NCBI GenBank assembly: GCA_017532425.1
Contig: JAFXJH010000029.1
Location: 1-55,737 of the forward strand
DNA: 55,737 nucleotides
DNA from: Clostridia bacterium
Lineage (GTDB): Bacteria; Bacillota; Clostridia; Oscillospirales; CAG-272
Direction of reading: 5' to 3'
Shown: one piece after another, positions 43,162 through 52,142 of the stretch
How the letters are laid out: each line of letters starts with the position of its first letter
Position numbering within the stretch: the first letter of the stretch is position 1
Program-made: the position numbers and the translations under genes
The notes under the pieces: model-generated
Told to the model about the DNA's origin: nothing
What the model saw: the letters and a program-made list of their open reading frames with translations, nothing else
Databases searched by the model: none

Positions 43162-43190
43162 ATTATATCACGAAAAAACACTATATTCAA
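43162..43190 (-). promoter_or_regulatory. argS-yebC promoter
   Basis: On the minus strand: TTGAAT (43185-43190), a 17-base spacer, TATAAT preceded by TGA (43162-43167). No T-box leader is possible in the short space to the start codon. Confidence 0.85.
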
Positions 43191-43313
43191 TAGTCAAAAG
43201 GTAAGAAAATAAGAGAAAAGTGAGCTTTTTTTCATAATAAAGATATATTTTCTGTACCCCGGGTCGCTTTGAGGCTGGAAAATGAAATAAATTTAAAAAA
43301 AGCGGTTTTGCTA

Positions 43314-43342
43314 TTGACAAAAGAGAAATGATACTGTATAAT
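43314..43342 (+). promoter_or_regulatory. Promoter of the CNNM transporter leader
   Basis: TTGACA (43314-43319), a 17-base spacer, TATAAT (43337-43342): perfect consensus. It lies about 235 bases upstream of the start codon, which implies a long leader. Confidence 0.92.
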
Positions 43343-43347
43343 ACAAC

Positions 43348-43479
43348 TTGTATGCGAAAAAAGGACATCGCAGAATATTTGCCGAAAGGAAAATCCGGAG
43401 ACAGCTATGGACGAAGGTGGCGGGAACAACGGCGGTCGAATACCCCGATGTACCACTATTGAAATCTTGAATATATAAT
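43348..43479 (+). ncRNA. Structured leader RNA, candidate riboswitch of unrecognised class
   Basis: The leader between the promoter and an intrinsic terminator is G+C and purine rich and foldable. A closing stem pairs GGACATCG (43363-43370) with CGATGT-A-CC (43446-43454, one bulged A). Inside lie a CCG/CGG or GGA/TCC hairpin (43382-43398), a hairpin GCTAT/GTGGC (43404-43421) with loop GGACGAAG, and a GGG/CCC helix (43422-43424 with 43443-43445), a multi-branch form typical of an aptamer. I do not see the motifs I know for M-box, yybP-ykoY (manganese), NiCo, ydaO or cobalamin classes. The gene below encodes an ion transporter, so a metal or related ligand is likely (inference). Confidence 0.6.
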
Positions 43480-43535
43480 ATAGAAGGCGTGGTCTGTATA
43501 GATTTTTGTACAGGCTATGCCTTCTATGCTCTTTT
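43480..43535 (+). terminator. Intrinsic terminator inside the CNNM leader
   Basis: The arm 43480-43498 pairs with 43509-43527 over 19 base pairs including three G-U type pairs (outer ATAGAAGGC/GCCTTCTAT, inner CTGTA/TACAG), and TTTTT follows at 43531-43535. It stands 43 bases before the start codon, so it must be regulated for the gene to be expressed. Confidence 0.88.
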
Positions 43536-43577
43536 TGGACTTTAAACGGCAAAAATATCTTACGGAGGAAGGTAACT

Positions 43578-44945
43578 GTGGACAGTTATTTATGGACTTT
43601 ATTGCTCCAGTTTTTACTCATCGCACTTAACGCAATATTCGCAAGTGCAGAAACCGCTATCATCGGAATGAACGATAACCGAATAGCAAAGCTCGCCGAG
43701 GAAGGCGATAAGCGTGCTATCAAGCTCGCAAAGCTCACCGAGAAGCCCTCAAAGTTTCTTGCAACGATTCAGGTTGCAATAACTCTTGCGGGATTTTTGG
43801 GAAGTGCTTTTGCGGCAGATACATATTCGGGCGTTCTTGGCGCGTGGCTTTTCAGTATAGGAATACCGCTCAGCGAGGCTGTACTTGAAAAGATAGCTCT
43901 TATTCTTATCACGCTCCTGCTTTCCTATCTTACTATCGTTCTCGGCGAGCTTGTTCCGAAGCGTATAGCAATGAAAAATGCGGAAAAGCATGCACTTAAA
44001 ATGGCAGGATTTATAACAAATATTTCTGTTCTCTTCAAGCCGCTGGTATGGCTACTTACAGTTTCTACAAACGGCGTGCTCAGACTTTGCGGTATTGACC
44101 CTCACGCACAGGAGGAAGAGGTCAGCGAGGAAGACATACGTATAATGGTTGACGTCGGAAGCGAAAACGGTACTATCGACGTTGATGAAAAGGAATTTAT
44201 ACAGAACGTATTTGAATTTGACGATCTGACAGCAGGAGAGATCGCAACACACCGTACGGAGATATCACTTCTCTGGCTTGAGGAAGATGTCGATGAATGG
44301 AAAAAGACGATATATTCGACAAGACATACAAGATATCCGATATGCAGCGAAACAGTAGATAACGTTGTCGGAATACTCAACGCAAGAGATTATTTCAGAC
44401 TCGATACCGAAGATCGCGATGAAATTATGAAAAATGCGGTTAAGCCTGCATATTTCGTGCCCGAAACGGTAAAAGCGGACGTTCTCTTCAAAAACATGAA
44501 GAATAACCGTGTATCACTTGCAGTCGTTCTCGACGAATACGGCGGAATGACAGGTATCGTTACAATGAACGACCTTATAGGACAGCTCGTAGGAGATCTT
44601 CAGGACGAAGAGACCATTTCAGAGGAAAAGGAACTTCCCTCAATCGAAAAGCTTGAGGATGGACTCTGGAATATCAGAGGTAACGTTGCTCTTGAAGAAA
44701 TGGTAAGAGAGCTTGAAATAACACTTCCTACGGATGAATACGATACCTTTAGCGGAATGATATTTGACGCGCTCGAGTCTATTCCCGACGATGGAAGCAC
44801 GTTTGAGATCGAAACAAACGGTCTTTCGATAAGCGTTACGGAGGTTGTCGATCACCAGATAAAGAACGCCGTTGTAAGAGTTCTTGAAAAGGATGAGGAC
44901 GGCGAAGGTGATGATGACGGCAAGAAGACAGATGACGAGAACTGA
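43578..44945 (+). CDS. CNNM/HlyC-CorC family ion transporter
   Basis: A 455-residue membrane protein of the family linked to Mg2+/Co2+ or Na+-coupled ion export. The GTG at 43578 has GGAGGAAGG upstream; the open frame before it lies inside the leader terminator. Residues 1 to about 190 are the DUF21/CNNM membrane domain (LNAIFASAETAIIGMNDNRIAKLAEEG, then three more helices and GELVPKRIAMKNAE). A CBS pair follows (AGEIATHRTEISLLWLEEDVD, RYPICSETVDNVVGILNARDY, VSLAVVLDEYGGMTGIVTMNDLIGQLVGD), then a CorC/HlyC C-terminal domain (WNIRGNVALEEMVREL) and a polyacidic tail. Its leader RNA suggests transcription is attenuated by a ligand. Confidence 0.93.
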   Translation: MDSYLWTLLLQFLLIALNAIFASAETAIIGMNDNRIAKLAEEGDKRAIKLAKLTEKPSKFLATIQVAITLAGFLGSAFAADTYSGVLGAWLFSIGIPLSEAVLEKIALILITLLLSYLTIVLGELVPKRIAMKNAEKHALKMAGFITNISVLFKPLVWLLTVSTNGVLRLCGIDPHAQEEEVSEEDIRIMVDVGSENGTIDVDEKEFIQNVFEFDDLTAGEIATHRTEISLLWLEEDVDEWKKTIYSTRHTRYPICSETVDNVVGILNARDYFRLDTEDRDEIMKNAVKPAYFVPETVKADVLFKNMKNNRVSLAVVLDEYGGMTGIVTMNDLIGQLVGDLQDEETISEEKELPSIEKLEDGLWNIRGNVALEEMVRELEITLPTDEYDTFSGMIFDALESIPDDGSTFEIETNGLSISVTEVVDHQIKNAVVRVLEKDEDGEGDDDGKKTDDEN

Positions 44946-45054
44946 AAATTATACGCAGTGTCCTCACATAAAAAACGATAATTGATTCGGTATAATAAAT
45001 ACCCATCAAAATATAATATTTATAACTCATACAGTTTGAAAGGAAATCATTATT

Positions 45055-45444
45055 ATGGCATTTTGTAGAAATTGCGGCGCAGAGCTCAAAGATGAAGATC
45101 AGTTCTGCGCAAAATGCGGAACAAAGGTAAACGAAGAAGCTCCCGCAGAAACAGCTCCCGCAGCTATTGATATCGATATGACAAAGCTTTACGCGGTACT
45201 TGCATACGTGGGAATACTTTTCCTCATTCCCCTCCTTCTTTGTAAGGACTCCGAATTCGTTCGTTTCCACACAAATCAGGGAATCGTACTCTTCATCGCA
45301 GGCGTTATCTGCGCTATAGTTCCGATCATCGGCTGGATAGCATCTATCGGCGTTCTCGTACTTATGGTATTCGGTCTTATCAACGTTTCCAACGGCGATA
45401 TGAAGGAGCTTCCCGTTATCGGAAAGATCAAGATTCTCAAGTAA
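45055..45444 (+). CDS. Zinc-ribbon membrane protein (DUF4870-like)
   Basis: A 129-residue protein. Residues 4-21 form a zinc ribbon (CRNCGAEL...FCAKCG). After a short Ala/Pro/Glu linker come three hydrophobic segments: LYAVLAYVGILFLIPLLLC, then FHTNQGIVLFIAGVICAIVP and IGVLVLMVFGLI, with the FxxxHxxQG pattern typical of DUF4870-like membrane proteins. Function unknown. GAAAGGAAA is the ribosome site. Candidate -10 boxes (TATAAT near 44991 and 45016) lie in the 109-base gap after the CNNM gene, so it may have its own transcript. Confidence 0.85.
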   Translation: MAFCRNCGAELKDEDQFCAKCGTKVNEEAPAETAPAAIDIDMTKLYAVLAYVGILFLIPLLLCKDSEFVRFHTNQGIVLFIAGVICAIVPIIGWIASIGVLVLMVFGLINVSNGDMKELPVIGKIKILK

Positions 45445-45456
45445 TCTTACTTACAT

Positions 45457-45495
45457 AAAAAATCTCTGATATCTTTTGGATATCAGAGATTTTTT
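45457..45495. terminator. Bidirectional terminator
   Basis: AAAAAATCTCTGATATC (45457-45473) pairs perfectly with GATATCAGAGATTTTTT (45479-45495) around a 5-base loop, between convergent genes. Confidence 0.96.
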
Positions 45496-45510
45496 ATGCT
45501 ATATAGATCT

Positions 45511-47235
45511 TTATTCTGCAGTATTCGCTCTGAACTGGAGTCTGTAGAGGTCGGCGTATTCGCCGTTTAAAGCGATAAGCTGATCGTGCGTGCCCTGCTC
45601 GACTATCTGACCGTCTGCAACTACAGCGATCTCGTCAGCGTTCTTGATCGTGGAGAGTCTGTGTGCTACCACGAGAGTGGTTCTGCCTTTGCAGAGATCG
45701 TCAAGAGCTTGCTGAATGAGTATCTCGGTCGTGTTGTCAAGAGCACTCGTTGCCTCGTCGAGGATGAGAATGGGAGGATTCTTGAGAAATACTCGCGCGA
45801 TCGAAAGACGCTGCTTCTGACCGCCGGAAAGACGTACGCCGCGTTCACCGATCTGAGTTTCGTATCCGTTTTCGAGAGACATTATGTAATCGTGAATGTT
45901 TGCACGCTTTGCAGCCTCGTAAACCTCTTCGTCGGTAGCGTCAAGCTTTCCGTAGAGAATGTTTTCTTTTATCGATGCGTTGAAAAGGTAAATATCCTGC
46001 TGAACGATACCGATACTTTTTCTGACCGATTCTCTTGTCAGCGTGTTGATGCTCTGTCCGTCGATAAGGATGTCGCCCGAATGTATATCGTAAAAATGGG
46101 GAATAAGGTGGCAGATAGTAGTTTTTCCTCCGCCCGAAGGTCCGACAAGCGCGAATTTCTTTCCTTTTTCGATGGAAAGATTGATTCCGCGAAGAACCTC
46201 CTTTTCCTCATCGTAGGAATATTCAACGTTTCGAAGCTCGATGTGTCCCTCGACCTTTTCAAGGTCTATAGCGTTTTCCACGTCATTTTCGGGTTCTGCG
46301 TCCATAATTTCTATAAAACGCTCGAATCCGGTAACACCGCTCTGGTACTGCTCCATAAAGTTGATAAGGGTCATTATGGGAGTGATGAAAAGGTGTACCG
46401 AAACTACGAAGGCGGAATAATCGGGAAATCCTATTCTTCCGCTGTACATGAACAGACCGCCGGCGATAAGAATAACTACGTTAAATACGTCTGTAATAAA
46501 CGAGTTTGTAGAGTGGAAGCGCCCCATAGCATCGTAGGCTTCTTTTCGGGAATCAACGAATTTTTCGTTGCCTTCCTCAAATTTTTCTTTTTCCTTTTCG
46601 GCATTTGTGAAGGCTTTCGTTACTCTTATACCGGAAATACTACCCTCAAGAGAGGAGTTGATCTCGGCTATTGACAGACGGCTCTTCATAAAAGCGTTTC
46701 TCATCTTCTTTCTGAGAAGAAGGGAGGTTATAAGAAGAAAGGGTACACAGGAAAATACTATAAGTGTAAGCAGAGTATCTATCGTGCAGAGGTAAACGAA
46801 GGAGATTATAACGGAAATGCTTGAAATAATAATATTTTCGGGTCCGTGGTGAGCAAGCTCGCTTATGTCCATAAGGTCGTTTGTCATACGTGACATGATC
46901 TTACCGGTCTCGTTGTTGTCATAGAAGCTGTAAGGCAGCTTTTCGAGGTGGTTGAACATATCCGAACGCATCTGCGCCTGCATACGAACACCCATAACGT
47001 GACCGTAATACTGAATAAAGTAGTTCAGCATCATTCTTATGAAATAGATTGCGAGAAGTACGATTCCTGCAATTATTATCATACGGTAATTTTTGTTGGG
47101 AATCAGATCCTGAAGCATTTTTTTCGTGACCATGGGATAAACGATACCTATAAGCGCGATCAGAAGAGATGCGAGCATGTCAAGCGAAAAAATAAGCTTG
47201 TGTGGTTTGTAGTAGGAAATAAATCTTTTTAGCAT
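45511..47235 (-). CDS. ABC exporter (fused permease and ATPase)
   Basis: A 574-residue half-transporter of the MsbA/BmrA/LmrA type that works as a dimer. Six hydrophobic segments fill residues about 1-310 (YPMVTKKMLQDLIPNKNY, then the coupling-region motif RMTNDLMDISELAHHGPE). The ATPase has Walker A VGPSGGGKTTI, a Q-loop IGIVQQDIYLF, the signature VRLSGGQKQRLSIAR, Walker B PILILDEATSAL, and the H-loop VVAHRLST. Substrate unknown: lipid, drug or peptide. AAGGAGG before the ATG and a consensus promoter 30 bases upstream. Alone in its transcript, so it likely forms a homodimer. Confidence 0.94.
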   Translation of the reverse strand: MLKRFISYYKPHKLIFSLDMLASLLIALIGIVYPMVTKKMLQDLIPNKNYRMIIIAGIVLLAIYFIRMMLNYFIQYYGHVMGVRMQAQMRSDMFNHLEKLPYSFYDNNETGKIMSRMTNDLMDISELAHHGPENIIISSISVIISFVYLCTIDTLLTLIVFSCVPFLLITSLLLRKKMRNAFMKSRLSIAEINSSLEGSISGIRVTKAFTNAEKEKEKFEEGNEKFVDSRKEAYDAMGRFHSTNSFITDVFNVVILIAGGLFMYSGRIGFPDYSAFVVSVHLFITPIMTLINFMEQYQSGVTGFERFIEIMDAEPENDVENAIDLEKVEGHIELRNVEYSYDEEKEVLRGINLSIEKGKKFALVGPSGGGKTTICHLIPHFYDIHSGDILIDGQSINTLTRESVRKSIGIVQQDIYLFNASIKENILYGKLDATDEEVYEAAKRANIHDYIMSLENGYETQIGERGVRLSGGQKQRLSIARVFLKNPPILILDEATSALDNTTEILIQQALDDLCKGRTTLVVAHRLSTIKNADEIAVVADGQIVEQGTHDQLIALNGEYADLYRLQFRANTAE

Positions 47236-47264
47236 TTTCCGTCCTCCTTGGTTTTGTACGTTTT

Positions 47265-47293
47265 ATAATAGCATAATAAGATTAAAATGTCAA
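47265..47293 (-). promoter_or_regulatory. ABC exporter promoter
   Basis: On the minus strand: TTGACA (47288-47293), a 17-base spacer, TATTAT (47265-47270). Confidence 0.86.
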
Positions 47294-47319
47294 ATCCACG
47301 GATGTATGCTTGTTTTGTT

Positions 47320-48153
47320 TCATATTTTGAATCTTCGCGCGTATCCGCAACGCTTGCAGAGGTCTTCTGCAGCTTTTTTGCGTGAAAATCCTTCGCGTAT
47401 AGCGCACGCACGCGGAGAACTCAGAATATCCTCGATGCTTTCGGTGTATATATTTCCGAGATTAATGGCACCGTCGCTGTCAAGACAGCAGGGAATGACC
47501 TGCCCGTTTGAAAGTATTCCGAAATGATCGGAAAGACCGTAGCAGAAGAGATCGTCTCCCATATTTTCTGCATTTGAATCGGGCCATTCAAAGCGTTCTC
47601 CGTATTCAAGATGAAGCTTGTCCCATATTCTCGCACCGCGGCTGCTGAATTTCCACTCGTCAGGAAATTTTTCGTGCATAAGTGCAAGCGTTTCTGAATT
47701 GAGAGTGTCTTCGACTCCGCCGTTCCATAAACGCAAAACGGTGAGAACTCCCCGCTTTGAAGCGTTTTTTGCAAAGTTAAGACAGCTTTCGATATACTTT
47801 CTGTGATCCTCGGCACTTCCGCCCTCAAAGCTGTGAAGGGAGAGATTTACCTTGTATACTCCTGCCTCGACAATGCGCTCGCCGAGCCGCTCAAGCAGAC
47901 TTCCGTTTGTCGTGATTGCCACCTTGAAGCCCTTATCTTTAGCGTGAGAAATAAAATCGCATATAAGCGGATGAGTGAGAGGCTCACCCATAACGTGAAG
48001 ATACAAATACTGAGTAACTCCCGATAATTTGTCGCAGATAAGCGAAAATTCCTCCATATTCATCAGACGGGGCGCTCTTTTCGTCTTGTGACAGAAGGAA
48101 CAGCATTTGTTGCAGACGTTGGTTATTTCGATATAAGCACGTGTGTATTTCAT
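47320..48153 (-). CDS. Radical SAM protein with SPASM-like C-terminus
   Basis: A 277-residue radical SAM enzyme. The cluster motif is at the N-terminus: EITNVCNKCCSFCHKT, with Cys14, Cys18 and Cys21 in the CxxxCxxC spacing and an extra Cys at 17. LYLHVMGEPLTHPLICDFI is the GEP-type SAM-binding motif and KVAITTNGSLL follows. The C-terminus has a SPASM/Twitch-like set (VIPCCLDSDGAINLGNIY, CAIREGF, LCKRCGYARR), an arrangement of auxiliary-cluster cysteines. Substrate unknown. Overlaps the upstream small gene by 4 bases, so the two are translated together. Confidence 0.88.
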   Translation of the reverse strand: MKYTRAYIEITNVCNKCCSFCHKTKRAPRLMNMEEFSLICDKLSGVTQYLYLHVMGEPLTHPLICDFISHAKDKGFKVAITTNGSLLERLGERIVEAGVYKVNLSLHSFEGGSAEDHRKYIESCLNFAKNASKRGVLTVLRLWNGGVEDTLNSETLALMHEKFPDEWKFSSRGARIWDKLHLEYGERFEWPDSNAENMGDDLFCYGLSDHFGILSNGQVIPCCLDSDGAINLGNIYTESIEDILSSPRACAIREGFSRKKAAEDLCKRCGYARRFKI

Positions 48154-48482
48154 TTTCTGTAATAAGTGTAATAAGCGATTATCGTACGCTCGACTCCGCC
48201 GTGCTCAAGGTCGGGCGCTGTGAGAATGACACCCTCGAGCGAGAGAAGCTCGGAGGCCTTCAGCTCTTCTATTTTTGCACGCATAACGATATCTCCCGAG
48301 GAGAATACGAGAAACTCGCCGTCGCGTATTGTGAGGCTTCCCGTGCGTCCGATAACGAGGTCGACGTCATCTTTGCGTTCTGTACAGTATTTTATGGCAC
48401 GACCGTCAAGCGTCTTTGCCATTTGGATGCGATACGCCGTGCTGTTTTCATTTTTAGGAATTTTTCTTTTGAATATTGACAC
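48150..48482 (-). CDS. Small protein coupled to the radical SAM gene
   Basis: A 110-residue protein with a basic start (MSIFKRKIPKNENS) and a mostly beta-strand pattern (KDDVDLVIGRTGSLTIRDGEFLVF...IVMRAKIEEL). It resembles small PH-like folds but I cannot assign a family. GTG start with AAAGAGGTG 7 bases upstream. It is first in a two-gene operon, and its stop overlaps the radical SAM start (ATGA type). It is too long, and lacks the Cys/Gly-rich tail, to be an obvious RiPP precursor. It may be an accessory or carrier protein for that enzyme (inference). Confidence 0.75.
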   Translation of the reverse strand: MSIFKRKIPKNENSTAYRIQMAKTLDGRAIKYCTERKDDVDLVIGRTGSLTIRDGEFLVFSSGDIVMRAKIEELKASELLSLEGVILTAPDLEHGGVERTIIAYYTYYRK

Positions 48483-48525
48483 TCTTTTGCACCTCTTTGG
48501 TAGTGTGAACGTTATCTATCTGTAT

Positions 48526-48554
48526 ATTATACATTGATTTACCAACTATTTCAA
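48526..48554 (-). promoter_or_regulatory. Promoter of the small protein - radical SAM operon
   Basis: On the minus strand: TTGAAA (48549-48554), a 17-base spacer, TATAAT (48526-48531). Confidence 0.85.
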
Positions 48555-48635
48555 GGCGGTTTTATAGAAAAAATCATAAAATAATAAAAAATAGTAAAAA
48601 AATTAACAAAAACTATTTTAATTTTGGACTGCTTG

Positions 48636-48644
48636 TGATATAAT
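48636..48644 (+). promoter_or_regulatory. Extended -10 promoter of typA
   Basis: TG-A-TATAAT (48636-48644) without a good -35 box, 53 bases before the TTG start of typA. Confidence 0.65.
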
Positions 48645-48697
48645 AAATTGTTTAATTGTAAATTATGATAGGAAATTTAAAGTAAGAGGTAGTTAAG

Positions 48698-50536
48698 TTG
48701 ATACGTAACGATTTAAGAAACATTGCAATCATTGCACACGTCGACCACGGTAAGACCACACTTGTTGATGAAATGCTCAAGCAGGGCGGTATCTACCGTG
48801 AGAATCAGTCGACGACAGAGCGAGTAATGGACTCAAACGATCTTGAAAGAGAAAGAGGAATCACGATACTCGCAAAAAACACGGCAGTTCATTATAAGGA
48901 CGCTAAAATAAACATTATCGATACCCCCGGACACGCAGACTTCGGCGGAGAGGTTGAGCGTATACTCAAAATGGTAAACGGCGTTCTTCTTCTCGTAGAT
49001 GCCGCAGAGGGACCGATGCCCCAGACGAGATTCGTTCTTCAGAGGGCGCTCGAACTTAACCACAGAGTTATCGTCGTAGTAAATAAGATAGACAAGCCGG
49101 ATGCAAGAATCCACGAGGTGGTTGACGAGGTGCTTGAGCTTCTTCTTGACCTTGAAGCAACAGAGGAACAGCTCGACTCTCCGATGCTCTTCTGCTCGGG
49201 AAGAGCAGGCACGGCATCCTTCTCGCCTGACGAGCAGGGAACAGACCTCGTTCCGCTTTTTGATACTATACTTGAATACATTCAGCCGCCGGAGGGTGAC
49301 GAGGAGGATAAGCTTCAGCTTCTCGTTTCTTCGATAGATTATAACGAATACGTCGGAAGAATAGGCGTAGGAAGAATAGAGCGCGGCGTCATTAGCGTTG
49401 GTGACGAGGTTGCTATCTGCAACTATCATAATCCCGAATCGCACTCCAAGACACGTGTCGTTTCGCTTCAGCAGTTCGACGGTCTCGGAAGAGTTTCGGT
49501 TGAAAAGGCATATCCCGGAGACATCGTCTGCTTCTCGGGCGCAGAGGAGCTGACAATAGGAGATACTATCTGCTCCCCGGAGGATCCCACACCTCTTCCT
49601 TTTGTAAAGATAAGCGAGCCTACACTCGAAATGACTATTTCGGTAAACGATAGTCCGTTTGCAGGAAAAGAGGGTAAGTTCGTTACCTCGCGTCAGATAC
49701 GTAAGCGCCTTTACGACGAGCTTCTCAAGGACGTTTCGCTCAGAGTTACAGACGGCGAGACTACGGATAGCTTCAAGGTGTCGGGAAGAGGAGAAATGCA
49801 CCTCTCGATACTTATCGAAAATATGAGAAGAGAAGGCTTCGAGGTTGCGGTATCCGCTCCGAGAGTAATATATAAGTATATAGACGGCGTTAAATGCGAG
49901 CCGATGGAAAGAGTTTATATCGACGTCGGAAGCGAATTCTCAGGCACGGTTATGGAAAAGCTGGGCGCACGCCGCGGAGAATTCGTTGATATGTCGGTGA
50001 ACGCAAACGGCACACGTACAAAGCTCGAATACGTTATTCCCGCACGCTGTCTCTTCGGCTATAGAAGTAAGTTTATGACAGATACACGCGGAGAGGGTAT
50101 ACTTAATACCATTTTCGACGGATATCAGCCCTATAAGGGAGAGATCACAGCGAGATTTACAGGTTCTCTCGTTGCATCGGAAAACGGCGTTACTACGTCG
50201 TACGGACTCTATAATACGCAGGACAGAGGTCAGCTCTTTATAGGCGTGCAGACTCCCGTTTACGAGGGTATGGTAATCGGTGAAAACCCGAAGATCGGAG
50301 ATATCACGATCAACCCCTGTAAGGAAAAGCACTTAACGGCAGTACGTTCAAAGGGTGCTGATGAAAAGCTTATACTTACGCCTCCGAAGATCATGAGCCT
50401 TGAAGAAGCGATCGAATTTATAAATGCAGATGAGCTTATCGAGGTCACTCCGAGCACAATAAGAATAAGAAAGAGCATCCTTAATACTGCAAACAGACTT
50501 AAGGCGCAGGCAAAGCTCAAGTCTGCAGGAAACTGA
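48698..50536 (+). CDS. typA: Ribosome-associated GTPase TypA/BipA
   Basis: A translational GTPase of 612 residues acting in ribosome assembly and stress/cold adaptation. G1 [16 protein letters not shown], the switch I region [13 protein letters not shown]3 [16 protein letters not shown]4 [11 protein letters not shown] and G5 (FCSGRAG) are all present; EF-G-like domains III and V ([32 protein letters not shown]) and the BipA-specific C-terminal domain ([27 protein letters not shown]) follow. The start is TTG at 48698 with AGAGGTAG upstream. Intact, full length. Confidence 0.97.
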   Translation: MIRNDLRNIAIIAHVDHGKTTLVDEMLKQGGIYRENQSTTERVMDSNDLERERGITILAKNTAVHYKDAKINIIDTPGHADFGGEVERILKMVNGVLLLVDAAEGPMPQTRFVLQRALELNHRVIVVVNKIDKPDARIHEVVDEVLELLLDLEATEEQLDSPMLFCSGRAGTASFSPDEQGTDLVPLFDTILEYIQPPEGDEEDKLQLLVSSIDYNEYVGRIGVGRIERGVISVGDEVAICNYHNPESHSKTRVVSLQQFDGLGRVSVEKAYPGDIVCFSGAEELTIGDTICSPEDPTPLPFVKISEPTLEMTISVNDSPFAGKEGKFVTSRQIRKRLYDELLKDVSLRVTDGETTDSFKVSGRGEMHLSILIENMRREGFEVAVSAPRVIYKYIDGVKCEPMERVYIDVGSEFSGTVMEKLGARRGEFVDMSVNANGTRTKLEYVIPARCLFGYRSKFMTDTRGEGILNTIFDGYQPYKGEITARFTGSLVASENGVTTSYGLYNTQDRGQLFIGVQTPVYEGMVIGENPKIGDITINPCKEKHLTAVRSKGADEKLILTPPKIMSLEEAIEFINADELIEVTPSTIRIRKSILNTANRLKAQAKLKSAGN

Positions 50537-50611
50537 TAAAAACAGCAAAACGACCCACAAAAAGCATTCTGAATATTTATTAATATTTGTTTGAGAAAGG
50601 ATTTTACGGAT

Positions 50612-52141
50612 ATGTTTAACCTTTTGAAAAGATCGGTATCTTTTTTGATAGTCGCAGTGATGATTACCTCAATGCTTCTTTTAACGTCGTGCGAAAAAGA
50701 AGAGAGCGGCGAAACTCCGGGTGGCGGAAAGATAGATAAGCTTGCAATTTCTGCCGACTACGTCGTTACAAGACCGGATAGCGCCTCGAATATTGAGGTG
50801 GCTCTTGCAAAGGTTATAAAGGACGCGATCAAGAATGAGTCGGGAGTGAATCTCACGGTAACCACCGACTGGCTCAGACCGGACGCGACGGCACCCGAAA
50901 AGGAGATCCTTGTCGGCGAAACGGTAAGAGCAGAATCGGCAGCAGTATATGAAAAGCTCGAGGAAAATCAGTGGGCTGTTACGGTAGCAAATAATAAGCT
51001 TATAATCGCAGGAAAGGGCGGTAAGGCTCTGAGCGATGCTGTAAACTATTTCGTTGATACTTATATCAAAGGCAAAACGATAGTTGAAATTGAGGCTGAC
51101 GCCGAAAAGTACGATACCTCCAAGCTCGTTTACTTCTCTTGGGAGGACGGCGAGACCGCGACCGTATGCAGCGGAGGCTCTTATCCCAGACTTTATAAGC
51201 TTCAGGACGGACGCCTTATGTGCGCAAGAGACGGTATCTACGCTATTTACAGTAAGGATGACGGTTTGACCTGGAGAACGCAGGGAAAGGGAACACCGAT
51301 AAGCTTCTTCCCGCAGTACGCATGCGCAAACCCCGCTATCTTCCAGATGGAGGACGGAGAAATTTTCGTTGCATACCGCGCTGTAGGTATGGACGGAGAT
51401 AAATATTACAGAGGAATACACGTTTCCTCAAGTAAGGATAACGGAAATACGTGGCAGAAGCAGCCCGACGTTATAGTAACAAACAATGACGATGACGGCG
51501 GAGTATGGGAGCCTCATTTCTTCCTTATAAACGGTATCCTTACGGTCGCTTACGCAAATGACGATGCAGAATACGTCACACCGCCGTATCAGCATCTCGA
51601 ATATAAGCAGCTTATAGACGGTGAATGGACAAACAGAACAATAATGGCAAACGGTATGGATCATAAGTCGAGAGACGGTATGCCCTTTGTCATTCAGCTC
51701 AGCACGGGCGAGTATGTTTGCGCACTTGAAGGCTGGATCCCGAATACATATCAGCTTATGATAAAGCTTATCTATTCAGAGGACGGAATCACGTGGTCTG
51801 AGCCGGTAAACGTTTACAGAGCAAATAATATCAATGCGGGCGCTCCTGCAGTAGCAGAGCTTCCTACAGGACAGCTCGTTGTGTCCTTCCAGACGGCGGA
51901 GGATTGCCCCGATAAAGAATGTACGCAGATGAGAACGGTCATTTCTGACGGAACACCTATTCAGTATCTTACTGAAGAAAACTTCACAGAGCCCGAAAAT
52001 ACCTTCGCAACACCCGAAGGCTACAGATCTATGTGGAACGGTCTGTATACGACAGAGGACTATATCTATGCGATAACGGGTACGGGACATCCGTCGGGAC
52101 AGATAAAGCTCCGCAGATATCCGCTCAAAGATATGGAATAA
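50612..52141 (+). CDS. BNR/sialidase-like lipoprotein
   Basis: A 509-residue lipoprotein. The start at 50612 has AAAGGA upstream and gives a signal peptide directly (LLKRSVSFLIVAVMITSMLL, lipobox LLTSC). Residues about 40-165 form a separate domain resembling the N-terminal nonenzymatic domain found in GH-type lipoproteins (EILVGETVR, AKGGKALSDAVNYFVDTYI). The remainder is a six-bladed propeller with Asp-box repeats: YSKDDGLTWR, SSKDNGNTWQ, YSEDGITWS, and PRLYKLQDGRLMCARDG. That matches sialidase-superfamily/BNR exo-enzymes; activity on sialic acid cannot be told. A detached pyruvate-kinase C-domain follows 1 base later, in the same transcript. Confidence 0.82.
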   Translation: MFNLLKRSVSFLIVAVMITSMLLLTSCEKEESGETPGGGKIDKLAISADYVVTRPDSASNIEVALAKVIKDAIKNESGVNLTVTTDWLRPDATAPEKEILVGETVRAESAAVYEKLEENQWAVTVANNKLIIAGKGGKALSDAVNYFVDTYIKGKTIVEIEADAEKYDTSKLVYFSWEDGETATVCSGGSYPRLYKLQDGRLMCARDGIYAIYSKDDGLTWRTQGKGTPISFFPQYACANPAIFQMEDGEIFVAYRAVGMDGDKYYRGIHVSSSKDNGNTWQKQPDVIVTNNDDDGGVWEPHFFLINGILTVAYANDDAEYVTPPYQHLEYKQLIDGEWTNRTIMANGMDHKSRDGMPFVIQLSTGEYVCALEGWIPNTYQLMIKLIYSEDGITWSEPVNVYRANNINAGAPAVAELPTGQLVVSFQTAEDCPDKECTQMRTVISDGTPIQYLTEENFTEPENTFATPEGYRSMWNGLYTTEDYIYAITGTGHPSGQIKLRRYPLKDME

Positions 52142-52142
52142 T

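Noticed and set aside
43506-43577. Upstream extension of the CNNM gene
   Set aside because: The extra codons lie in the leader terminator, have no ribosome site, and the GTG at 43578 has a strong GGAGGAAGG.
48150-48482. RiPP precursor for the radical SAM gene
   Set aside because: 110 residues of beta-pattern sequence with no Cys, Gly or repeat-rich core and no leader-core break.
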